Source: Roseovarius sp. MMSF_3281
Lineage (GTDB): Bacteria; Pseudomonadota; Alphaproteobacteria; Rhodobacterales; Rhodobacteraceae
Length of the DNA stretch: 64,000 bases
Direction of reading: 5' to 3'
Assembly (NCBI RefSeq): GCF_030733685.1
Contig: NZ_JASHIM010000002.1
Span: forward strand, 1 to 64,000
Below the pieces are notes generated by a model that had not been told where the DNA came from, searched no databases, and worked only from the letters and a program-made list of their open reading frames with translations. This document shows, in pieces, positions 36,906 to 46,072 of this stretch (positions within the stretch are counted from its first letter, which is position 1; each line of letters begins with the position of its first letter). Made by a program: the position numbers and the translations under genes.

Positions 36906-37939
36906 GGTAAAAGATCCGTCGCCATGGCAAAGGCACGTTGAATAGGCATCAGTACAACCAGCCGGCCAGGGTCGCGCAGTTTTCCGGCGGCACGCCCCGC
37001 GGCATCACCGGTTCCAAAGAAAATATCGGCCCGCTGCGGCCCCTTGATCGCCGAGCCCGTATCCTGCGCCACCATCAGGCGACGCATGGGGGTCTTGCCG
37101 CCCTTCTCAATCCACACCGGCGCACCAAGAGGCGTGTATTTCGGATCAACGGCAACCGTACGCATTGTCGTGATCGACCTGTTCATCGCTCCAAGCGGCC
37201 CGGCATGGGCCGGCACCTTATCCAAACGTCGAAAAAAGACATAGGCCGGGTTATGAAACAACAGTTCGCGGCCCGCGTCGGGATTGCGCCTTACCCAGTT
37301 CTTGATCACCTGTGCCGACACTTGATGCGCCTTGTAGATACCCCGTCGCACCAATTCGACCCCGATGGACCTGTAGTCATGGCCATTCGACCCGCCATAA
37401 CCGACACGTATCATCCGACCATCCGGCAATTGTATACGCCCCGAACCTTGAATTTGCAGGAAAAACAATTCGACCGGGTCGTCGACCCAAGCGATCTCAA
37501 GGCCCTTGTCGGCCATGAAATCCCCGGTTTCGATCTCGCGCCGGGTCAACCACGGATTGGACACCTTCGATACATTCGGTTCGCGATAAAGTGGGTAGCG
37601 ATAGCGCGCCGACGGCTCCAAAGAGCCATTCAACTCGGGCTCGAAATAGCCGGTGAAAAGAGGACGAGACCCATTCTCGATCAGCACGGGGCGAAAAAAC
37701 AATTCGAAAAACGTTTTTGCATCAGGCCCCTGCCCGGCCAATGCACAAAGCGATCGCCAATCCGGGTCATTCATATCCGCACAAGTATTCACGAAGGTCT
37801 GCAAGGCGGCGGCGTGATCGTCCTTCTGCCAGCCTTGCAAATCCTCAAAGCGCAAAACCTTGCGCGTAACCTCCTCGGCCGTGGCGGGCAGGGCCAACCA
37901 CGGCAACAGACACAGAAAAAACCGCAGCGCGCGGATCAT
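36902..37939 (-). CDS. mltA: Membrane-bound lytic murein transglycosylase A
   Basis: MltA cleaves the glycan strands of peptidoglycan to leave 1,6-anhydromuropeptides. The 345-residue protein has a signal peptide (RALRFFLCLLPWLALPATA), FTGYFEPEL, FFLQIQGSGRI and, near the C-terminus, the 3D domain with the catalytic aspartate in VAQDTGSAIKG and RADIFFGTG. I see no lipobox cysteine, so it is probably soluble in the periplasm. The ATG overlaps the timA stop by four bases. Confidence 0.92.
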   Translation of the reverse strand: MIRALRFFLCLLPWLALPATAEEVTRKVLRFEDLQGWQKDDHAAALQTFVNTCADMNDPDWRSLCALAGQGPDAKTFFELFFRPVLIENGSRPLFTGYFEPELNGSLEPSARYRYPLYREPNVSKVSNPWLTRREIETGDFMADKGLEIAWVDDPVELFFLQIQGSGRIQLPDGRMIRVGYGGSNGHDYRSIGVELVRRGIYKAHQVSAQVIKNWVRRNPDAGRELLFHNPAYVFFRRLDKVPAHAGPLGAMNRSITTMRTVAVDPKYTPLGAPVWIEKGGKTPMRRLMVAQDTGSAIKGPQRADIFFGTGDAAGRAAGKLRDPGRLVVLMPIQRAFAMATDLLP

Positions 37940-38601
37940 TCGCCCGTTGCAACAAGCCGCCAATTGGGATCATCCGATCCCATGATACGCTCGAAGGTCC
38001 AACTGTCCTTCTGGCGCTTGGGCTGTCCCGGCTTGCCCTCGATAATCTCACCATCCTTGTCCCGTACGACGGACACAAGCTCCCCCACAAAGCGCACGGT
38101 CAATTCCGCACGGCGGGTTTCGGTATCAAATCTGGCCTCCTTCAACACGGTCTCCCGCACGCCGATAAACTCGGCTTCGACCGACAGGCCTTGTTCCTCG
38201 CGTGTGTCCACGACCTGGGCAAAGGCTTCGAAAACGTCTTCCGAAAGGAATGGCGCGACCTCTTCAAGTTTTGCATTCTCGAAAGCCATCAGGATCATCT
38301 CATAGGCACCACGCGCACCTTGCAGAAAATCTCCGACACCAAAAGATGTCTCGACCCGCTTCATTTCGGCCAGGGCCTTGGCGCTGTCGGATCCTTCGGG
38401 GACGTTGTCGATGATGTCGTAATCCGGGCCGCCCTCGATGACCTCGAAGTCCTGACGACGTGTATCAGATGGGCCTTCGCGGCGCGTATCCTGCGATGAA
38501 CCTTCGAAACCGTCGCGCGTTCCCAGAACGCTTTTCAGCCTCAGAATGAGAAAAATCGCGATACCAGCCAGTACCAGAAGCTGAATGATGGGCGAATTCA
38601 T
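37936..38601 (-). CDS. timA: Tim44/TimA-family protein
   Basis: This 221-residue protein has one N-terminal membrane helix (IIQLLVLAGIAIFLILRL), a low-complexity linker rich in R and D, and a Tim44-like domain from about residue 85 (GDFLQGARGAYEMILMAFEN onwards). It is the bacterial relative of the mitochondrial import motor protein and is thought to act on inner-membrane protein assembly. The start is ATG 38601 after GAGGT. It is divergent from fxsA and leads the operon with mltA. Confidence 0.88.
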   Translation of the reverse strand: MNSPIIQLLVLAGIAIFLILRLKSVLGTRDGFEGSSQDTRREGPSDTRRQDFEVIEGGPDYDIIDNVPEGSDSAKALAEMKRVETSFGVGDFLQGARGAYEMILMAFENAKLEEVAPFLSEDVFEAFAQVVDTREEQGLSVEAEFIGVRETVLKEARFDTETRRAELTVRFVGELVSVVRDKDGEIIEGKPGQPKRQKDSWTFERIMGSDDPNWRLVATGE

Positions 38602-38710
38602 GGGCACCTCTTTTTGTGCAGGGCATGGTATGAAAACCATTCCGCACTTATGTAGGTGACTGACCGGCCCAAGTCTACCACAAGGGCCAAGTGATAACGG
38701 AGTTTCGCCA

Positions 38711-39187
38711 ATGTGGCTTTTCGCGGCATTTCTACTTGTTCCGCTGATCGAGATCGCGCTTTTCATTCAAGTCGGCGGCGCAATCGGTCTTTGGCCGACC
38801 TTGGGGATCGTTATTTTGACAGCTATCCTCGGCACTTGGTTGGTGCGGACACAGGGCTTAATGGCCATGGGAAATCTGCGTCGGTCCTTTTCAGAGCTGG
38901 ACGACCCGACAGAACCCCTGGCGCACGGTGCGATGATCCTGATCGCAGGTGCATTGCTTCTGACACCGGGGTTTTTCACGGATGGTATTGGTTTTGCCTT
39001 GCTCGCACCGCCGGTAAGACATGCGGTTTACAATTATCTTCGCAAGCGTGTTCATGTTCAAAAGTTTGAGATGGGCCCGGAAAACCCACGCCGTCCACGA
39101 CACCCCGACATCATCGAAACCGACTATCATGAGGTTGATGCAAAGGATTCACACTCCAGGGGTGATTCCGGCTGGACAAGGCATTGA
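38711..39187 (+). CDS. fxsA: FxsA family membrane protein
   Basis: This 158-residue protein has the FxsA core: LFAAFLLVPLIEIALFIQVGG, GLWPTLGIVILTAILGTWLVRTQG and an ALLLTPGFFTDGIGFALL segment. It has three to four membrane helices and a polar C-terminus. In Escherichia coli the protein relieves exclusion of phage T7 by F; its native role is unknown. GGAG precedes the ATG. Confidence 0.9.
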   Translation: MWLFAAFLLVPLIEIALFIQVGGAIGLWPTLGIVILTAILGTWLVRTQGLMAMGNLRRSFSELDDPTEPLAHGAMILIAGALLLTPGFFTDGIGFALLAPPVRHAVYNYLRKRVHVQKFEMGPENPRRPRHPDIIETDYHEVDAKDSHSRGDSGWTRH

Positions 39188-39249
39188 GACACTCGAACCA
39201 TGCTGCTAAGCCACTTAGCAACAATATTGACCTTTCTGGAGATCGAAAA

Positions 39250-39750
39250 ATGGCCGAAGAAACAGCCGGCGCACAAGACCAGCAACAGATCAAGATGAAC
39301 GCTCTCACCCAGTTCGTGCGAGATCTGTCTTTTGAAAATATTCTTTCGCAACGCGGCGGCAGTGGCGACGTCCAACCTGACGTGCAGGTTGGTGTGAACC
39401 TTGACGCAAAGAAGCGATCAACAGAACATCAGTATGAAGTGGTCGCGAAACTCTCGGTTAATTCCAAGAATAAAGAGAATGAAGAATCTCTGTTTTTACT
39501 CGAAATGGAATATGTTGGCGTGTTCCACGTCGAGGGCGTTCCCGACGATCAATTGCATCCTTTCCTTCTGATTGAATGCCCGCGGATGATGTTCCCTTTC
39601 ATCCGCCGTATTGTCAGCGACGTAACCCGCGATGGTGGCTTCCCACCGCTGAACCTTGAAAACATCGATTTCGTTCAGCTTTATCGCAACGAAATTGCAC
39701 GCCGCCAAGCCGCCGCAGAAGCCGAGAAAAAAGAAACCCCTGACGCCTGA
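39250..39750 (+). CDS. secB: Protein-export chaperone SecB
   Basis: SecB keeps preproteins unfolded and hands them to SecA. The 166-residue protein has the family core LTQFVRDLSFENIL, DVQVGVNLDAKKR, LLIECPRMMFPFIRRIVSDVTRDGGFPPL and an acidic, alanine-rich tail. The start is ATG 39250 after GGAG. It meets dnaQ tail to tail one base away. Confidence 0.96.
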   Translation: MAEETAGAQDQQQIKMNALTQFVRDLSFENILSQRGGSGDVQPDVQVGVNLDAKKRSTEHQYEVVAKLSVNSKNKENEESLFLLEMEYVGVFHVEGVPDDQLHPFLLIECPRMMFPFIRRIVSDVTRDGGFPPLNLENIDFVQLYRNEIARRQAAAEAEKKETPDA

Positions 39751-39751
39751 G

Positions 39752-40489
39752 TCAGCCCAGTTTCTTCCAAAGCGCGCCGTCGCCCATCGCCTCGACAAAC
39801 TCGGCATGGGCGGCGGCTTCTTTTTCGCTCAAACGCGGCGGGAGCGGCGTTGGCCTTGGCTGTGGGCGCCACGCGGATTCCGCGGTATTGGCCTGCTCTG
39901 ATCCGGTGTTCGACGACACCTTCAACGCAAAGTCAGGCTGCCGCCCACCAATCAGTTCAAGATAGACCTCGGCCAAGATTTCGGAGTCGAGCAAAGCCCC
40001 GTGCAGCGTCCGCGTGGTGTTGTCGATACTGAACCGTCGGCACAAGGCATCCAATGACGCCGGGGACCCCGGAAACTTTTTGCGTGCAATTGCCAGCGTA
40101 TCCACGGCCTGTTCCCACGGAAGTTGCGGATAATTCAGCCATCTCAATTCCGCATTCAGGAATTTCATGTCAAAGGCTGCATTGTGAATGACCAGTTTCG
40201 CGTCGGCTACGAAATCCACGAAGGCTTGTGCGACCTGGTCAAAAAGGGGCTTGTCTTTCAGTGTGACTTCGCCGTCTTTTGGCGGGCGTGGCACATCCAA
40301 TAGATCAGGCCCGATTCCATGTATCTCAAAAGCGTCTTGCGGCATCCCGCGTTTCGGATTGATGTACTCATGAAACGTCCGCCCTGTGGGCATGTGATTA
40401 TAAAGCTCGATTGCCCCGATCTCGACAATCCGGTCACCTTGTTCGGGGTCGAATCCCGTGGTTTCTGTATCAAGTACGATCTCACGCAT
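39752..40489 (-). CDS. dnaQ: DNA polymerase III epsilon subunit
   Basis: DnaQ is the 3'-5' proofreading exonuclease of the replicase. The 245-residue protein has Exo [11 protein letters not shown], Exo [13 protein letters not shown] and Exo [20 protein letters not shown], with the metal-binding D, E, D and H present. The C-terminal tail after a proline-rich linker should bind the polymerase subunit. The ATG at 40489 overlaps the end of coaE by eight bases. Confidence 0.95.
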   Translation of the reverse strand: MREIVLDTETTGFDPEQGDRIVEIGAIELYNHMPTGRTFHEYINPKRGMPQDAFEIHGIGPDLLDVPRPPKDGEVTLKDKPLFDQVAQAFVDFVADAKLVIHNAAFDMKFLNAELRWLNYPQLPWEQAVDTLAIARKKFPGSPASLDALCRRFSIDNTTRTLHGALLDSEILAEVYLELIGGRQPDFALKVSSNTGSEQANTAESAWRPQPRPTPLPPRLSEKEAAAHAEFVEAMGDGALWKKLG

Positions 40490-41075
40490 TGGCCAGCCTG
40501 CTTTTGACCTGTTCCACGATATCATGAACCTGCGCGCGGGCATGCTCAAGCGTATCCGTTTCAATAACGAAGTCCGCCCTCGCGGCTTTATCCTCGTTCG
40601 GCATTTGACGGGATAAGATGCCCTTGAACTGCTCTTCGGTCATTGTACCGCGCTTTAAGACCCTTTGTTTTTGCACTTCTGGTGAAACTGTAACACAGGC
40701 CACGGCATCCACTTTCTTTTCAAACCCATTCTCGAACAAAAGCGGGATATCGAGAACAATGATCGCATTGGCAGAGGCTTCGATGAACGCCTCCCGATCC
40801 TGGGCAACACGGGGATGCACAATGCTTTCAATGATACTTAGCGCGGCCGGATCACGCGCAATGATCTCCTTTAAGCGCATACGCGATACCGCGCCCTCCT
40901 CGATCGCCTCCGGAAACACCGAGGCCACAGGCTCTACCGCCGCGCCCCCCTTGGCATAAAGCCGATGCACCGCAGCATCCGCATCCCAGACGGCACACCC
41001 TTCCTGAGCAAACATTTCGGCCGTGGTGGATTTGCCCATTCCGATTGAGCCGGTCAGCCCGAGTAGAAAGCTCAT
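40482..41075 (-). CDS. coaE: Dephospho-CoA kinase
   Basis: CoaE phosphorylates dephospho-CoA in the last step of CoA synthesis. The 197-residue protein has the P-loop [28 protein letters not shown] and [11 protein letters not shown]. The start overlaps the aroE stop by four bases (ATGA) and the end overlaps dnaQ. It belongs to the leftward chain maf-aroE-coaE-dnaQ, directed away from the origin. Confidence 0.95.
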   Translation of the reverse strand: MSFLLGLTGSIGMGKSTTAEMFAQEGCAVWDADAAVHRLYAKGGAAVEPVASVFPEAIEEGAVSRMRLKEIIARDPAALSIIESIVHPRVAQDREAFIEASANAIIVLDIPLLFENGFEKKVDAVACVTVSPEVQKQRVLKRGTMTEEQFKGILSRQMPNEDKAARADFVIETDTLEHARAQVHDIVEQVKSRLANA

Positions 41076-41905
41076 CTCAAGGCCGCGGCGCGCGTGGCGC
41101 TATCCACTTCGGGACGAACGCCAAACCAACGCTCGAATGCCGGCACGGCCTGATGCAAAAGCATCCCAAGCCCATCAACCGTTGTGCATCCCATCTTTTC
41201 GGCCTCGGCCAAAAGGTGGGTTTTCAATGGCGCATAGACCAGGTCGGTCACAACAGCATCTTTGCGCAATCCATCCAATGGCACCCGGAGGGGCGGCTTT
41301 CCAAGCATACCAAGAAAGGTGGTATTTACCACCGTCGTTGCCTCTTCCAGCATGTTCCCGGCCTGAACCCACTCTACCACTTCGATCCGCTTGCCGAATT
41401 CGGATTGCAAAGCCTCGGCACGAACACGAGTCCGGTTCGACAAAAGAATTTGAGGAACACCCGCATCAAGAAGCGATGCAATCACCGCACGCGCCGCGCC
41501 GCCAGCCCCCAAAACCGCCGCCGGGCCCGCCTTTACGTTCCAATTCGGTGCATTCTGCCGAAGGTTTTCAAAAAAGCCATACCCGTCAGTGTTATCAGCA
41601 CGCAGTTTCCCGTCTTTCTGAAAGGTCAGGGTATTCGCCGCGCCAATAAGCGTTGCACGATCCGTCACCAGATCTGCAAATTCCATAACCTTTTCCTTGT
41701 GCGGAACCGTTATGTTGACACCAACAAACCCCATTTTCGGCAGGGCATCCAATACCTGACCAAGGTTGTCTGTGCTGACATCCATCGGGATGTAATGACC
41801 CCTCAGACCATATGTCTTGAGCCAATGCCCATGAAGTTGCGGGGATTTGGAATGCGCAATCGGCGACCCGATGACACCGGCAAGGGGAATGCGGTTTTCA
41901 CTCAT
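41072..41905 (-). CDS. aroE: Shikimate dehydrogenase
   Basis: AroE reduces 3-dehydroshikimate to shikimate with NADPH. The 277-residue protein has GSPIAHSKSP for substrate binding, the catalytic lysine in NITVPHKEKV, NTDGYGF, and the nucleotide-binding GAGGAARAVI. It overlaps both neighbours by four bases, so maf, aroE and coaE are translationally coupled. Confidence 0.95.
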   Translation of the reverse strand: MSENRIPLAGVIGSPIAHSKSPQLHGHWLKTYGLRGHYIPMDVSTDNLGQVLDALPKMGFVGVNITVPHKEKVMEFADLVTDRATLIGAANTLTFQKDGKLRADNTDGYGFFENLRQNAPNWNVKAGPAAVLGAGGAARAVIASLLDAGVPQILLSNRTRVRAEALQSEFGKRIEVVEWVQAGNMLEEATTVVNTTFLGMLGKPPLRVPLDGLRKDAVVTDLVYAPLKTHLLAEAEKMGCTTVDGLGMLLHQAVPAFERWFGVRPEVDSATRAAALR

Positions 41906-42501
41906 GCAGGAAGATCTCCTCTCACCGTCAGGTAGTTCAACAGTTCCAACAAAGGCAGCCCGAGAACCGTAAAATAGTCGCCCTGCACCTGGGTGAAAAG
42001 CCGAACCCCCTCTTCCTCAAGCTTATATCCTCCGACGGAGTGCTGAATACTGTTCCAGTTACGATCCAGATAAGCGTCAAGATAATCATCCGAGAAATCC
42101 CGCATCGCCATCCGAACGATCCCGATGTGCCGCCATATTGGCTTTCCACCCTCACAGATCACGGCCGCTGACAAAAGTTCATGTCGATTTCCGCGTAACC
42201 GCCTTAGCTGCTCGCGCGCTTCGTCCTGTGTTGCGGGTTTGGATAAAAGGGCTTTGTCGAAACTCAGCACCTGATCGCAGCCAATCACAAGCGCGCCGGG
42301 CTGTTTCGCGCTGACTTTCTGAGCTTTCAACTCGGCGAGGGCATCTGCAATATCCCGCGCGGGCGCGCCATCCGACAAAAGAGCGTCGCGCACCATCACC
42401 TCATCGACGCGCGGAGCGCTGACATCAAATTTCACCCCTGCATTCCGCAAGAGGGTTGCCCGAATGTCCGAGCCAGACGCCAAAATGATTTGCTGTGTCA
42501 T
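41902..42501 (-). CDS. maf: Maf/YceF-type nucleotide pyrophosphatase
   Basis: This 199-residue protein has the Maf motif LASGSDIRATLLRNAG at the N-terminus and IGCDQVL in the middle. Maf proteins hydrolyse non-canonical or modified nucleoside triphosphates. The ATG (42499-42501) touches a DnaA-box-like sequence at the edge of the presumed origin. An in-frame ATG at 42519 is also possible; neither has a clear ribosome site. Confidence 0.9.
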   Translation of the reverse strand: MTQQIILASGSDIRATLLRNAGVKFDVSAPRVDEVMVRDALLSDGAPARDIADALAELKAQKVSAKQPGALVIGCDQVLSFDKALLSKPATQDEAREQLRRLRGNRHELLSAAVICEGGKPIWRHIGIVRMAMRDFSDDYLDAYLDRNWNSIQHSVGGYKLEEEGVRLFTQVQGDYFTVLGLPLLELLNYLTVRGDLPA

Positions 42502-42917
42502 GTGGACAACTCGCGGCATAAGTTTGTTAACGTTCTATGAACCCTTCAACGAAATTTCCAGTGTCCTTGGGACACGACTTGGACACAGGGATAAATCCAA
42601 TGGTTTTCTAAGAATGTCCAATGGTGGAAAAGGAAAAATCCACGCAGAGAAAAAATCATTCAATCCCTGATAGACACGGAAATCAATCAACACCTTTCAT
42701 TTAAGGAAACAGATTTTAAGTATCTGTTTTATATAAGAAATTTTAGATAGCCACTGATAATTCCATTTTTATCTACAACCTTATCAACATGTTCATTTGC
42801 GTGTTGAAAACACTGTAGACAGGCGGTTAATCCACAACCAAGGCGCTCTCCTAAATCATCATCATCTTTCTTAATTTCTTTTTTATTTATAGAGAAGGAA
42901 ACCAGAAGGGGCGCTGA
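42501..42917. other. Probable chromosomal replication origin (oriC)
   Basis: This gap of about 416 bases between divergent maf and hemJ is far more AT-rich than its surroundings, especially 42695-42760 and 42855-42900. It holds four sequences one base away from the DnaA box TTATCCACA: 42501-42509 (minus strand, TTGTCCACA), 42769-42777 (TTATCTACA), 42781-42789 (TTATCAACA) and 42828-42836 (TAATCCACA). The genes on each side point outward with the forks, and parS sites with parAB follow within 3-7 kb. An IHF-like site (AATCAACACCTTT) lies near 42686. Confidence 0.8.
42561..42586. repeat. GTGTCC/GGACAC repeat inside the origin
   Basis: GTGTCC (42561-42566) and GGACAC (42570-42575) form a perfect inverted repeat around TTG, and another GGACAC follows at 42581-42586. 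The spacing of 11 bases between the direct copies is about one helical turn. It does not match the DnaA box. It may bind a regulator of initiation. Confidence 0.4.
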
Positions 42918-43367
42918 ATGACTGATATCCTGATCACGCTTTATCCATGGAACAAGGCCATACATATCATGGCCGTTATTTCTTGGATGGCAGGGATCTT
43001 TTATCTGCCCCGCCTGTACGTCTATCACACCGAGCAATCCGAACCTGGCGACAGCCGCGATGAAGTTTTCAAAACCATGGAAGAAAAACTGCTTCGCGTG
43101 ATCATGACGCCAGCAATGATCGCGACATGGATCTTTGGGCTTGCCCTGGTGTTTACCCCTGGGATTGTCGATTGGGCAGCCATATGGCCCTACACCAAGG
43201 GGGCTTCGATTCTGGCTATGACATGGTTCCACCACTGGCTTGCCCTGAGACGAAAAGATTTCGCTTCGGGTTCGAATACCCTGTCGGGTCGGCAGTTCAG
43301 GATGATGAACGAGGTTCCCACGGTTCTCATGGTCGTCATCGTCTTGTCGGTTGTCGTTCGTTTCTGA
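42918..43367 (+). CDS. hemJ: Protoporphyrinogen oxidase, HemJ type
   Basis: HemJ oxidises protoporphyrinogen IX to protoporphyrin IX in haem and chlorophyll synthesis. The 149-residue membrane protein (UPF0093) has about four helices and the signature NKAIHIMAVISWMAGIFYLPRLYVYH with conserved histidines. AGAAGG lies upstream of the ATG. It is the first rightward gene after the origin, before rho. Confidence 0.93.
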   Translation: MTDILITLYPWNKAIHIMAVISWMAGIFYLPRLYVYHTEQSEPGDSRDEVFKTMEEKLLRVIMTPAMIATWIFGLALVFTPGIVDWAAIWPYTKGASILAMTWFHHWLALRRKDFASGSNTLSGRQFRMMNEVPTVLMVVIVLSVVVRF

Positions 43368-43486
43368 GAGACATTGACTCGTGCGGGCTGGCCAAGTATG
43401 ACCGCGCAAACACCCGTCCGGGTGGTTATTTCTCCTGAGACACATATCGACACGGCGCAACCGCCGCTTTGTCCCGAGGTACCCCC

Positions 43487-44758
43487 ATGTCCGATGATCG
43501 CTTGAACCTGTCCGATCTCAAGGCGCGTAGCGCCAAAGACCTTCTTGCCATGGCTGAAGAGCTTGAGATCGAGAACGCCTCGACCATGCGCAAGGGCGAG
43601 ATGATGTTCCAGATTCTGCGCGAACGCGCTGACGAGGGCTGGACAGTCTATGGCGACGGTGTTCTCGAAGTCCTGCAAGATGGGTTCGGGTTCCTGCGGT
43701 CGTCCGAGGCAAACTACCTGCCCGGGCCCGATGACATTTACGTCTCGCCTGACACCATCCGCCAACACTCTTTGCGCACTGGAGATACCGTCGAAGGGCA
43801 AATCAAGGCACCCGACGATAACGAACGGTATTTTGCGCTAACCTCCGTCACTCAGATCAACTATGAAGATCCCGAGCGCGCGCGCCACAAGATTGCATTC
43901 GACAACCTGACGCCTCTCTACCCTGACGAACGACTGAACATGGAAGTCGATGACCCGACGATCAAGGATCGTTCGGCGCGTGTGATCGACCTTGTGGCGC
44001 CTATCGGAAAAGGCCAGCGGTCTTTGATCGTGGCCCCGCCGCGGACGGGTAAAACCGTCATCCTGCAAAACATTGCCAGCAGCATCGAGAAAAACCACCC
44101 CGAGTGTTACCTTATCGTCTTGCTCATCGACGAACGCCCAGAAGAGGTGACAGACATGAAGCGCAGCGTGAAAGGTGAGGTTATCAGCTCAACTTTCGAC
44201 GAACCTGCCGCGCGACATGTGGCCGTCGCCGAGATGGTCATCGAAAAAGCCAAGCGTTTGGTCGAACATAAACGAGATGTGGTAATTCTTCTCGATTCAA
44301 TCACAAGACTTGGTAGGGCTTACAACACAACTGTTCCTTCCTCGGGTAAAGTTCTGACAGGTGGTGTGGATGCGAATGCGCTGCAACGTCCCAAGCGGTT
44401 CTTCGGTGCGGCGCGGAATATCGAAGAGGGTGGCTCTCTCACCATCGTGTCGACGGCCCTGATAGATACCGGCAGCCGGATGGATGAAGTGATCTTTGAA
44501 GAATTCAAAGGCACAGGTAACTCTGAACTCGTCCTTGATCGCAAGATCGCGGATAAGCGCGTTTTCCCGGCCATCGACATCCTCAAGTCCGGCACCCGGA
44601 AAGAGGATCTTCTTATCGACAAGATGGACCTTCAGAAAACCTATGTCCTGCGCCGTATCCTGAATCCGATGGGGACAACCGATGCCATCGAGTTCCTGTT
44701 GTCGAAACTCAAGCAGACCAAGACGAATGCCGAGTTTTTCGATTCAATGAACACCTAA
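43487..44758 (+). CDS. rho: Transcription termination factor Rho
   Basis: Rho is the hexameric RNA helicase that ends transcription. The 423-residue protein has the Rho N-terminal domain ([18 protein letters not shown]), the RNA-binding DGFGFLRS, Walker A PPRTGKT near residue 185, Walker [17 protein letters not shown], and the Q-loop region [20 protein letters not shown]. The start is ATG 43487 after GAGG. Position next to the origin is usual in alphaproteobacteria. Confidence 0.97.
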   Translation: MSDDRLNLSDLKARSAKDLLAMAEELEIENASTMRKGEMMFQILRERADEGWTVYGDGVLEVLQDGFGFLRSSEANYLPGPDDIYVSPDTIRQHSLRTGDTVEGQIKAPDDNERYFALTSVTQINYEDPERARHKIAFDNLTPLYPDERLNMEVDDPTIKDRSARVIDLVAPIGKGQRSLIVAPPRTGKTVILQNIASSIEKNHPECYLIVLLIDERPEEVTDMKRSVKGEVISSTFDEPAARHVAVAEMVIEKAKRLVEHKRDVVILLDSITRLGRAYNTTVPSSGKVLTGGVDANALQRPKRFFGAARNIEEGGSLTIVSTALIDTGSRMDEVIFEEFKGTGNSELVLDRKIADKRVFPAIDILKSGTRKEDLLIDKMDLQKTYVLRRILNPMGTTDAIEFLLSKLKQTKTNAEFFDSMNT

Positions 44759-44782
44759 AGGGCATCGCGCGGGGCCATTCCC

Positions 44783-46069
44783 ATGGACACGATCTATGCT
44801 CTTTCGACGGCGCAAGGCAAAGCGGGCGTCGCCGTGATCCGTGTGTCTGGCCCGCTTGCATTCCAGGCGTGCAAGACTTTGTCGGGCGATGTTCCGAAAC
44901 GCCGTCAGGCCGCATTGCGGACCTTGCGGGATTCCGAGGGGGTTCATCTTGACGATGCACTTGTCCTGACGTTTTCGCAGAATGCCAGTTTTACTGGTGA
45001 GGACGTGGTCGAGTTTCAAAGCCATGGAAGCACGGCAATCATCGCCTCGATTTTGCGCAGCCTTGGCAACATCAAGGGGCTTCGCGCGGCGGAACCAGGG
45101 GAGTTCACGCGCCGGGCTATGGAAAACGGGCAGCTTTCGCTGGCACAGGTCGAAGGTTTGGCCGATCTCATCGAGTCCGAAACCGAGGCACAAAGGCGTC
45201 AGGCCCTGCGCGTCCTGTCAGGTGATCTTGGAAATCTGGCTGAAAGCTGGCGCCGCGATTTGATCCGTGCGGCAGCCCTGCTTGAAGCGACGATTGATTT
45301 CGCGGATGAAGAGGTTCCAGTCAATGTTGCGCCCGAGGTGACAGAGCTTGTTGAACGCGTCATTTCCGCCTTGGAGCACCAAATCGAGGGCGTGGGAATC
45401 TCCGAGCGGATCAGAACGGGGTTCGAAGTTGCTATTGTCGGGGCGCCGAATGTCGGAAAATCTACCCTGCTCAATGCCATTGCAGGCCGGGATGCCGCGA
45501 TAACATCCGAGTTCGCAGGAACGACACGGGATGTGATCGAGGTTCGCATGGATTTGAAGGGTTTACCGGTGACCATACTTGATACGGCTGGCCTGCGGGA
45601 AACCGATGACAAGGTCGAATCAATCGGTATCGACCGCGCCAAACAGCGGGCTGAACTGGCAGACCTGCGCGTTTTCCTTGTTGAAGGTGATGAAACACCA
45701 GATATGGCGCCGCGAACAGATGACATCGTGGTCAAGGCCAAGGCCGATCTTTTGGACGATCCCGTCAATGCCGTTTCAGGAGTGTCAGGCCATGGCCTTG
45801 CAGCATTGATTGGCCGAATCACGGAAATCCTGTCAGATCGGGCCTCTCATGCGGCGGTTGCGACGCGCGAAAGACATCGTATTTCAATGGCCAAGGGGCT
45901 CGATGCCTTGCAGTCGGCGAAAAACCTTTTGCCGGGTGGCGAAGAAACGGCGGACATTACCGCCGAAGAAATTCGAACAGCTATTCGTGCCCTTGATTCT
46001 TTGGTAGGACGCATAGATGTCGAGAACGTGCTCGACGAAATCTTCAGCAGCTTTTGCCTGGGCAAATGA
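44783..46069 (+). CDS. mnmE: tRNA modification GTPase MnmE
   Basis: MnmE, with MnmG, installs the carboxymethylaminomethyl group on wobble uridine 34. The 428-residue protein begins MDTIYALSTAQGKAGVAVIRVSG (folate-binding domain). It has G1 GAPNVGKST near residue 219, G3 DTAGLRETDD near residue 265, and the C-terminal CLGK with the essential cysteine. It is followed three bases later by its partner mnmG. Confidence 0.96.
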   Translation: MDTIYALSTAQGKAGVAVIRVSGPLAFQACKTLSGDVPKRRQAALRTLRDSEGVHLDDALVLTFSQNASFTGEDVVEFQSHGSTAIIASILRSLGNIKGLRAAEPGEFTRRAMENGQLSLAQVEGLADLIESETEAQRRQALRVLSGDLGNLAESWRRDLIRAAALLEATIDFADEEVPVNVAPEVTELVERVISALEHQIEGVGISERIRTGFEVAIVGAPNVGKSTLLNAIAGRDAAITSEFAGTTRDVIEVRMDLKGLPVTILDTAGLRETDDKVESIGIDRAKQRAELADLRVFLVEGDETPDMAPRTDDIVVKAKADLLDDPVNAVSGVSGHGLAALIGRITEILSDRASHAAVATRERHRISMAKGLDALQSAKNLLPGGEETADITAEEIRTAIRALDSLVGRIDVENVLDEIFSSFCLGK

Positions 46070-46072
46070 GGA

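Noticed and set aside
36938-38305. Open frame of 455 codons on the plus strand
   Set aside because: It is antisense to mltA and timA, which have clear domains, signal peptide and coupled starts.
42717-42733. Possible CtrA site in the origin (TTAA followed seven bases later by TTTT)
   Set aside because: The second half-site has two mismatches in an AT-rich stretch, so it is not distinguishable from chance.
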